DNA from: Deltaproteobacteria bacterium
GTDB lineage: Bacteria; Desulfobacterota; Binatia; Bin18
Assembly: GCA_016200595.1 (NCBI GenBank)
Contig: JACQEL010000634.1
Span: 1 to 20,609 of the forward strand
Reading direction: 5' to 3'
Length of the DNA: 20,609 nucleotides
Position 1 is the first letter of the stretch, and every line of letters starts with the position of its first letter. This document shows positions 1-5,796 of the stretch, in pieces. The notes below the pieces were generated by a model that was not told the DNA's origin, did not search any database, and was given only the letters and a program-made list of their open reading frames with translations. The position numbers and the translations under genes were made by a program.

Positions 1-120
1 GAAACGCGGCGGATGCTGTCACACCCGCTGCCCGGCTATCGTCTGAAGCCGTTGGAGTCGCGCGTGGTCATTACCCTCCTGACTGACCGCTGTCAAGAAT
101 GGCGTCCCGTTCAAGGCTGA
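1..120 (+). CDS. C-terminal fragment of an unidentified protein (cut by window edge)
   Basis: The frame starting at base 1 is open for 39 codons and ends in TGA at 118-120. The visible tail contains HPLPGYRLKPLESRVV and ends in WRPVQG. I do not recognise the family. The case for coding is only that this frame runs to a stop 15 bp before the convergent regulator gene and looks protein-like. One other plus-strand frame is also open for about 99 bases, so the call is weak. Confidence 0.3.
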   Translation, partial: ETRRMLSHPLPGYRLKPLESRVVITLLTDRCQEWRPVQG

Positions 121-135
121 GAAGGAAGAGCGGTC

Positions 136-735
136 CTATGCCAACTTTGCCAATACCGTGCTCGCTTCTTTGAGATCTCCGGTATCGAATCCTTCACTGA
201 ACCAGTGGTAGATCTCGGCTAGTGTTTTGCGCGCTGCGGCACGCTTACCCTGGCGCTGCCACAGGCGAGCCAAGCTCATGGTCGCTCGCAGTTCGAGCGA
301 CTTCGCGTTCTGGCGCTGGGCAATCTCAAGAGCCTTCTGAAAGCACGCTTCGGCTTCTGCCTCCGCTTGGGGGCTGGGTGTTAGGGGCTGGGGTTTGGAG
401 ACTTCGGACCTCAGACGTCGGACTGCCCCAATAAACCGGTACCCCCGCCGCGGCAGAGTCTCGATGAAACGCGGCTTTTGCTGCTGGTCACGTAACGCCC
501 GGCGCAGCTCCCAGATATAGGTCTTCAGCACCCCTGGGCTCACTCGTTGCCCTGGCCACAGGGAAGCGAGCAATTCCTCTTTGCTGACGACCTGACTAGG
601 GTGCTCAAGCAGATAATGGAGCACTGCCGCTACTTGTGACCTGAGTTGGCACCGCTGCTGGCCCTTCCACAAGATGCGGGTGGTCACGTCAAGTTGAAAA
701 GGAGGAAAAACGAAGATTGCAGGAACAGATACCAT
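136..735 (-). CDS. Winged-helix (OmpR/PhoB-type) regulator fused directly to a TPR-like tail; probable internally deleted form
   Basis: The product is 199 residues from the ATG at 735, which has a TAGGGG-like ribosome site about 7 bases upstream; the frame also stays open to a TTG at 780. Residues about 8-105 form a trans_reg_C winged helix: the PPFQLD opening, the VSKEELLASLWPGQRVS turn and the ETLPRRGYRFIGAV wing are typical. A short Pro/Gln/Glu linker follows. Residues about 128-199 (EACFQKALEIAQRQNAKSLELR, then EGFDTGDLKEA) match what I know as the extreme C-terminal TPR tail of large proteins built as winged helix, AAA+/NB-ARC-like ATPase and TPR array. Here the central ATPase is absent and the two ends are in frame. 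It may be a remnant or a small DNA-binding protein. There is no receiver domain, so it is not a classical response regulator. Confidence 0.72.
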   Translation of the reverse strand: MVSVPAIFVFPPFQLDVTTRILWKGQQRCQLRSQVAAVLHYLLEHPSQVVSKEELLASLWPGQRVSPGVLKTYIWELRRALRDQQQKPRFIETLPRRGYRFIGAVRRLRSEVSKPQPLTPSPQAEAEAEACFQKALEIAQRQNAKSLELRATMSLARLWQRQGKRAAARKTLAEIYHWFSEGFDTGDLKEASTVLAKLA

Positions 736-768
736 GCATGCCCCTACAGTTGACAATACGGCAGTGGC

Positions 769-789
769 AAATTTGACCAAAATTTGACC
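769..789. promoter_or_regulatory. Tandem direct repeat, 11-bp period, possible operator
   Basis: The 10-mer AAATTTGACC occurs at 769-778 and again at 780-789. Winged-helix regulators of the OmpR/PhoB class bind tandem direct repeats spaced about 11 bp, and these copies lie 34-54 bases upstream of the ATG of the minus-strand winged-helix gene. An autoregulatory site is an inference. Confidence 0.35.
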
Positions 790-835
790 GTTTTTTTATT
801 GCACGCCGACGTAGTCTTGTGTATAGCACCTACTA

Positions 836-841
836 TATAAT
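836..841 (+). promoter_or_regulatory. Possible -10 element (TATAAT)
   Basis: A perfect TATAAT lies in an AT-rich patch between the divergent genes at 735 (minus) and 1087 (plus). No good -35 hexamer sits 16-18 bases upstream. If used, it would give the RHS-type gene a leader of about 240 bases containing the two palindromes at 881-984. Confidence 0.2.
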
Positions 842-880
842 GCTTCTGTAGGATAGGTCTTGGGGAATCACGCGTTTTCT

Positions 881-917
881 CCCTCTCCCGCAAGCGGGGG
901 AGGGTCGGGGTGAGGGG
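881..917. repeat. Dispersed GC-rich palindromic repeat (CCCTCTCCC...GGGTGAGGG type)
   Basis: CTCTCCCGC and GCGGGGGAG pair around a two-base loop with one G-T wobble, followed by GGGTCGGGGTGAGGG. This matches the extragenic repeat pattern CCCTCTCCC-N-GGGAGAGGG-N-GGGTGAGGG seen in many bacterial genomes. Confidence 0.6.
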
Positions 918-953
918 GCTTGGCCGCGATTGGGTCTAGCGTTTTTCCCTCCC

Positions 954-984
954 CCTAGCCTTCTCCCAGGGGGAGAGGGCTAGG
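954..984. repeat. Strong inverted repeat, hairpin with 14-bp stem
   Basis: CCTAGCCTTCTCCC (954-967) pairs with GGGAGAGGGCTAGG (971-984) across a three-base loop with a single wobble. The sequence TCTTTT follows. It is probably a second copy of the same kind of intergenic repeat as at 881-917. It could act as a terminator or attenuator in the leader of the gene at 1087. Confidence 0.65.
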
Positions 985-1086
985 TCTTTTCCCCAAGAGG
1001 TGTCCTGAAAATGCACTAATGAGAGAGGGCAGGGAAGAGACAAGTCCTCTCTTTCAGGCAAGAGGCTAGTATTACTAGAGGCCAAC

Positions 1087-3735
1087 ATGCGGAAAGTGTC
1101 TATCTTTTCGGTCTTCTTCATTTTGACTTTCCTCGCAACCTCACTCCTTTCACCTCAGCCTTCTCCACTCGTCCGCTATGTCAACAAGACGAATACCACC
1201 TGTCGTGGGCACGCCCCCTGCTACAGCACGATTCAAGCGGCCATCGATGCTGTGCAGCCAGGTGACACGATCCGCATTCAGGCGGGGACGTACAAGGAAA
1301 GTGTCCTGATTCAGGGGAAAAACAACCTTCCTCAATCGAGTGAAGAGGATCGGATCTTCATTGAAGCCGCTCCGGCTGCACACGCGGGCAAGGTAAAGAT
1401 TTTAGGAGACAAGCGCCATAAATGCACAAGTGCAGGCGATGCCGTGCAGCTCTCCTCCTCTCACTTCATCACCCTGCGCGGATTGACGATTAAAAGCACT
1501 GGGAGCCATGCTATTAGGCTGAACAACGGAACAAAAAAGAATACCGCTATTCACATTGAGCGCAACCGCATCTTCAGTACGGGCCCGGGCACGTGCGGTG
1601 GTGGGATTGTCATGGGGAAAGGGAATGCGGAAATCGTGCTGGTCAATAACCTGATCTACGGCACTGGCCAGGAGGGTGTGTCCTTCAGTCAGGGGGTTGG
1701 CGGCCCCCACTATATCGCGAGCAACACCATTCGCGGGAATGGACGCAGCGGGATACAAATAGGCAAAGGGCAGGAAGTATGGTTGCTAAACAATGTCATC
1801 ACCGGCAATGGCACGGACCCCAAGAGTGCGGCCAAGAACGGTTTTGGCGTCAAGCGCAAGGCGCCGACCAAGAAGGGACAGCCTGAGCAAGCGCTCTTAC
1901 TGAACAACTTAATTTGTGGCAACGCCAGTGGCGAGTTCCAAGGGCCGATATTGGATGGGATGGACAAAGACAATCTGACACCGACGGGGACTGAGGGACC
2001 AGGTGTGAGCGCCAGCCCCGACTGTCAGCTGGCGAACGTTGTCTACACCAATGTCAATGGATTGGACGGGCTACCGAACACAGCTGATGATGACTTTACG
2101 CTCGCAACGAGTTCACCAGCGATTGACCGCGGAGCAGACCTCCGGCTGTTTGACTTGGGGGTGACAACCGCTGAACTCGAAGCGGATTATTTCACTGAGG
2201 GAGTGCGACCACAGGATGGCGATAGTAGCGGTATGGCCGAGTTTGACATCGGCGCGGTAGAGAAGCTAGGTGGAGGTGGGGGTGGAGCATGCACGCCGGG
2301 CGCAACCCGGGGATGTTATGATGGACCCGCAGGAACGGCAGGGGTGGGCGTCTGCCACGCAGGCACCCAAACGTGCAGCGCGAACCACACCTTTGGGCCT
2401 TGCCTGGGAGAGGTGGTACCGAGCACAGAAGTCTGTAACAACCAAGACGATGATTGCGATGGGCAAGTTGATGACGGGTTAGGCCAGACCACCTGTGGGG
2501 TAGGTGCCTGCCAGCGCACAGTCAACAACTGTGCCAACGGCCTCTCGCAGACCTGCACGCCGGGAACGCCGGCGCCGCAGGAAATCTGCGGGAACAACAG
2601 TGATGACGATTGTAATGGCATCGTCGATGACCCTGGGGTGTGCAATCCAGCGGTGCCGCCTGATCCGTCTACTGTTGCGTCGCCGATTGACCGAAGCGTG
2701 GCCACAACCCTTGGGGCCGCAACGCAATTTCTCTACACGGGCAACGATCCGATCCAGACCGGCGTTGCACCTGGCACGATCGAGCCCCAGCGAGCGGCAG
2801 TGTTGCGGGGCAAAGTGTTGGACAAGACTAACACTCCCCTCTCGGGGGTGGTGATTAATATCCTTGATCACCCGGAGTTTGGCCAGACGCTGAGTCGGGC
2901 GGATGGGATGTTTGACCTGGCGGTCAACGGCGGCGGTCCCTTGACCGTCAGGTACGCCAAGACGGGTTTTCTCCCAGCGCAGCGACAGATGGAGGTGCCG
3001 TGGCAAGATTATGTGATGCTGTCCCACGTCATTCTCGTCCACCTTGACGCGCAAGTGACAGCAATTGATCTGACGGCTCTCAGCATCCAGGTGGCGCGCA
3101 GCAGCGTAATGACAGACAGTGATGGTGCACGACAAACAACGCTGCTCTTCCTGCCAGGGACGACAGCGACAATGCAGTTGCCCGACAACTCTACGCCACC
3201 ACTGTCAATGCTGCATGTGCGAGCGACTGAGTATACGGTGGGCAGCAATGGCCCCAATGCCATGCCGGGTGATCTACCGCCGACCAGCTTTTACACTTAT
3301 GCGGTCGAATATAGTGTGGATGAGGCCGTAGCGGCTGGGGCAGTGACGGTGAGTTTCAATCAGCCGATCATTCAGTACAACGAGAACTTCATGGACTTCC
3401 CGGTCGGAATAGACATCCCCTCGGGCGCGTATGACACCGTAAATGGTCAGTGGGTGGCGTCGACCACAGGGCGGATCATCAAGATTCTCTCGCTCAGCAG
3501 TGGGATGGCCAACCTCGATCTCGATGGCAGCGGGCAGCCCGCAACCGATCCGCAATACGCCACGTTCGGCATCACTGTAGCCGAACGCCAGACGCTCGCG
3601 ACACTTTACACCGCCGGGCAATCGCTGTGGCGCGTGCCAATCATTCACTTCTCGTCGTGGGATTCCAATTGGGGCTGGGGGCCGCCACCCAACGCAGGCC
3701 CGCCGAGCGGGCCGCCGCCGCAGTGCGACACTTGA
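1087..3735 (+). CDS. N-terminal piece of RHS/teneurin-like protein: secreted beta-helix, MopE-type repeats, TTR-like domain
   Basis: The piece is 882 residues long. The ATG at 1087 has AGAGG six bases upstream and opens a Sec-type signal peptide (MRKVSIFSVFFILTFLATSLL). Residues about 31-394 are a right-handed parallel beta-helix of the pectate-lyase/DUF1565 kind: it opens with CYSTIQAAIDAVQPGDTIRI and carries repeated NN-x-I and GNG-turn units. Residues about 399-520 are Cys/Asp-rich, with two putative metal-binding motifs, CNNQDDDCDGQVDDG (450-464) and CGNNSDDDCNGIVDD (501-515), as in MopE-like proteins. Residues about 570-635 are a carboxypeptidase-regulatory/TTR-like sandwich (LRGKVLDKTNTPLSGVVINI). 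The end is Pro/Gly-rich and stops at a TGA beyond which the same frame continues. Alone it could be exported, but it probably belongs to the downstream pieces. Confidence 0.8.
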   Translation: MRKVSIFSVFFILTFLATSLLSPQPSPLVRYVNKTNTTCRGHAPCYSTIQAAIDAVQPGDTIRIQAGTYKESVLIQGKNNLPQSSEEDRIFIEAAPAAHAGKVKILGDKRHKCTSAGDAVQLSSSHFITLRGLTIKSTGSHAIRLNNGTKKNTAIHIERNRIFSTGPGTCGGGIVMGKGNAEIVLVNNLIYGTGQEGVSFSQGVGGPHYIASNTIRGNGRSGIQIGKGQEVWLLNNVITGNGTDPKSAAKNGFGVKRKAPTKKGQPEQALLLNNLICGNASGEFQGPILDGMDKDNLTPTGTEGPGVSASPDCQLANVVYTNVNGLDGLPNTADDDFTLATSSPAIDRGADLRLFDLGVTTAELEADYFTEGVRPQDGDSSGMAEFDIGAVEKLGGGGGGACTPGATRGCYDGPAGTAGVGVCHAGTQTCSANHTFGPCLGEVVPSTEVCNNQDDDCDGQVDDGLGQTTCGVGACQRTVNNCANGLSQTCTPGTPAPQEICGNNSDDDCNGIVDDPGVCNPAVPPDPSTVASPIDRSVATTLGAATQFLYTGNDPIQTGVAPGTIEPQRAAVLRGKVLDKTNTPLSGVVINILDHPEFGQTLSRADGMFDLAVNGGGPLTVRYAKTGFLPAQRQMEVPWQDYVMLSHVILVHLDAQVTAIDLTALSIQVARSSVMTDSDGARQTTLLFLPGTTATMQLPDNSTPPLSMLHVRATEYTVGSNGPNAMPGDLPPTSFYTYAVEYSVDEAVAAGAVTVSFNQPIIQYNENFMDFPVGIDIPSGAYDTVNGQWVASTTGRIIKILSLSSGMANLDLDGSGQPATDPQYATFGITVAERQTLATLYTAGQSLWRVPIIHFSSWDSNWGWGPPPNAGPPSGPPPQCDT

Positions 3736-3954
3736 CTGGATAAAGATTGTGAAGGCGCAGGTTGCGTCATTCAATTCGGCAATCAGGCTCTTGGAGAAGA
3801 AATCAACATCACTGGCACGCCCGACTTCCTACGCTACAGCAGCGAGCGGCAGAAAGGCCGAACATCGAATCGCTCGCTCACGCTCACGCTCAGCGAGGCC
3901 ACAGTCCCGGCTAGCCTCAAACGCATTGAGTTAACCGTTAGCGTCGCTGGTCAG

Positions 3955-5796
3955 TTGTTCCAGCAGGACTTCCTGCCGCAGCCCAATCAGACCTTCACCT
4001 TTACGTGGGATGACAAGGATGCCTACGGGCGTGTCGTGCAAGGCCGTCAGCTTGCTGTGGCGACGGTCGGGTACGTCTACGATGGCGTGTATGAGGCGAC
4101 GAGCCGCTTCGGCTACAACGGTAACGGTGTGGAGATTATCGGTAACCGGACACGTCGCGAGGTCACCTTGCCGCGGATTTATCGGGTCTACGTCGGGACT
4201 TTTGACGCGCAAACGTTGGGTCTGGGTGGCTGGATGCTCAGCCCGCAGCATTTCTACGATCCGGTTGAGCGTGTGCTGTACGAAGGGACCGGTGCACGGC
4301 GCAGCGTGCAGACGGTGAATGCGATCATCACGACCGCGGGTGGTAATGGTAGTGTCGGTTTCACCGGCGATAATGGCCAGGCAATGCAAGCCTCATTCGG
4401 CCAATTCTCGCCACAGGGCTTAGCTGTTGCGCCGGACGGCAGCGTCTATGTCGCCGACACCGGCAATCGTGTCATCCGGCGCATCGCGACGGATGGCGTT
4501 ATCACGACGGTCGCCGGGACGCCCGGCCTGCAGTGTAATCCGATTACTGATCCGTGCGGCGACGGTGGGCAAGCCTTGCAGGCGCACTTCAGTTCGCCTT
4601 TCACTGTAGCCTTCGGCCCTGACGGCAGTTACTACGTCGTTGATAACGCGAACCGCATTCGCAAAGTCGCGCCCGACGGTACCGTTACGACCGTCGCTGG
4701 CACGGGGCAGGCCTGCACGCCTGCAACTGACCCCTGTGGCGACGAAGGTCCGGCTACACAAGCAAAGTTGAATGTACCGCTGGGAGTAACTGTTGCGTCT
4801 GACGGTGCGATCTACATTGGTGATGCCAACAGCCACCGCGTCCGCCGTGTCGGAACCGACGGCATCATCACGACCGTGGCCGGCAGTGGCAATCCGTCTC
4901 CCGGCAGTTGCAGCAATACCAACGTGCCTGCGCGCCAGGCCTGCCTGGGCACGCCGTTCGGCGTGACTACGACACCTAATGGTACGCTTTATTTCTCCGA
5001 CACTAGTCTCCATCAGTTGTTCCGTGTGGAGCCGAATGGCATTATTAACGTAGTCGCGGGCGACACCGTCTGTGGCTCGAACGGCGACGGTGGCGCTGCA
5101 GTCAATGCGCGTCTGTGCAAGCCCGAGGGTATCACGCGCGGGCCAGACGACGCGATCTATATTGCCGACTGGAGCAATCATCGCATCCGCCGCATCGGGC
5201 CGGACGGTATCATCACTACTCCGGCAGGCAACGGCATCGGCGGTTTCAGCGGCGACGGCGGCCCGGCTCCACAAGGTCAGGTGCGCAATCCGCTTGGCGT
5301 GGGGTTCGGCGTGGATGGCAGCTTCTACATCGCCGACGGCAACAATCAACGCGTCCGCCGCGTGCAGCCTACGCTGCCCGGCTTCACAGCCGCCGACATC
5401 GCTATTCCATTGGAAGATGGCAGCGAGTTGTATCAATTCACTGCCGAAGGCCGTCAGTTGCGCACGATCAATACCCTCACCGGCGCGAACAAGTATGTCT
5501 TCACTTACGACAGCACAGACCGCTTGATTCAAGTGACTGATGGGGACAACAATATCACCACCATTCAGCGCGACGGCTCGGGCAATCCGACGGGCATCCT
5601 CAGCCCGTTCAACCAAACGACCAGCTTCACGCTCGACGCCAACGGTTATTTGGCTACGACCGCCAATCCGGCCAACAGTACACTGTTACGCACGATACCA
5701 AGCTGGGGCGAGTCACGACCTTTCAGGTGCAGAATTTGCCCACTGGTGATCGCCAGCGGGTCAATACTGATCCGGCGGGGTTGCAAACGCAACTGA
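3955..5796 (+). CDS. Middle piece of RHS/teneurin-like protein: FN-plug-like region and six-unit NHL propeller
   Basis: The first possible start is a TTG at 3955 with no ribosome site; the frame is the same as the upstream piece and is open from 3736. The region 3780-4320 has the plug-like part (VPASLKRIELTV, TFTFTWDDKDAYGRVVQGRQ, LGGWMLSPQHFYDP) that precedes the propeller in teneurins and related RHS proteins. From about 4321 to 5380 there are six NHL units of roughly 50-60 residues, each with a core such as PDGSVYVADTGNRVIRRI followed by DG-I-TTVAG. Several carry CGD/GDGG loops. YD-repeat sequence begins near 5425 (YQFTAEGRQLRTINT). After about 5690 the frame runs into unrelated sequence and stops at 5796, while the real continuation is in frame 3. 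It is probably not made as a separate protein. Confidence 0.7.
   Translation: MFQQDFLPQPNQTFTFTWDDKDAYGRVVQGRQLAVATVGYVYDGVYEATSRFGYNGNGVEIIGNRTRREVTLPRIYRVYVGTFDAQTLGLGGWMLSPQHFYDPVERVLYEGTGARRSVQTVNAIITTAGGNGSVGFTGDNGQAMQASFGQFSPQGLAVAPDGSVYVADTGNRVIRRIATDGVITTVAGTPGLQCNPITDPCGDGGQALQAHFSSPFTVAFGPDGSYYVVDNANRIRKVAPDGTVTTVAGTGQACTPATDPCGDEGPATQAKLNVPLGVTVASDGAIYIGDANSHRVRRVGTDGIITTVAGSGNPSPGSCSNTNVPARQACLGTPFGVTTTPNGTLYFSDTSLHQLFRVEPNGIINVVAGDTVCGSNGDGGAAVNARLCKPEGITRGPDDAIYIADWSNHRIRRIGPDGIITTPAGNGIGGFSGDGGPAPQGQVRNPLGVGFGVDGSFYIADGNNQRVRRVQPTLPGFTAADIAIPLEDGSELYQFTAEGRQLRTINTLTGANKYVFTYDSTDRLIQVTDGDNNITTIQRDGSGNPTGILSPFNQTTSFTLDANGYLATTANPANSTLLRTIPSWGESRPFRCRICPLVIASGSILIRRGCKRN

Noticed and set aside
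3733..3735. Selenocysteine or stop-codon reassignment at the TGA
   Set aside because: No Sec-family context or obvious SECIS-like hairpin directly after it, and TGA ends other genes here (for example 12457-12459 and 19405-19407).
3749..3934. 61-residue plus-strand open frame starting at 3749
   Set aside because: It overlaps the homologous-looking continuation of frame 1 after the TGA; its Arg/Ser-rich product is an off-frame reading.
4321..5380. CRISPR-like or tandem DNA array
   Set aside because: The periodicity is at protein level (NHL units); DNA repeats are diverged and there are no equal-length spacers.
4420..5616. 398-residue minus-strand open frame opposite the NHL units
   Set aside because: It is the shadow of the repeated, GC-rich NHL codons; the plus strand gives a clear propeller, while the minus product has low-complexity, repeat-derived sequence.
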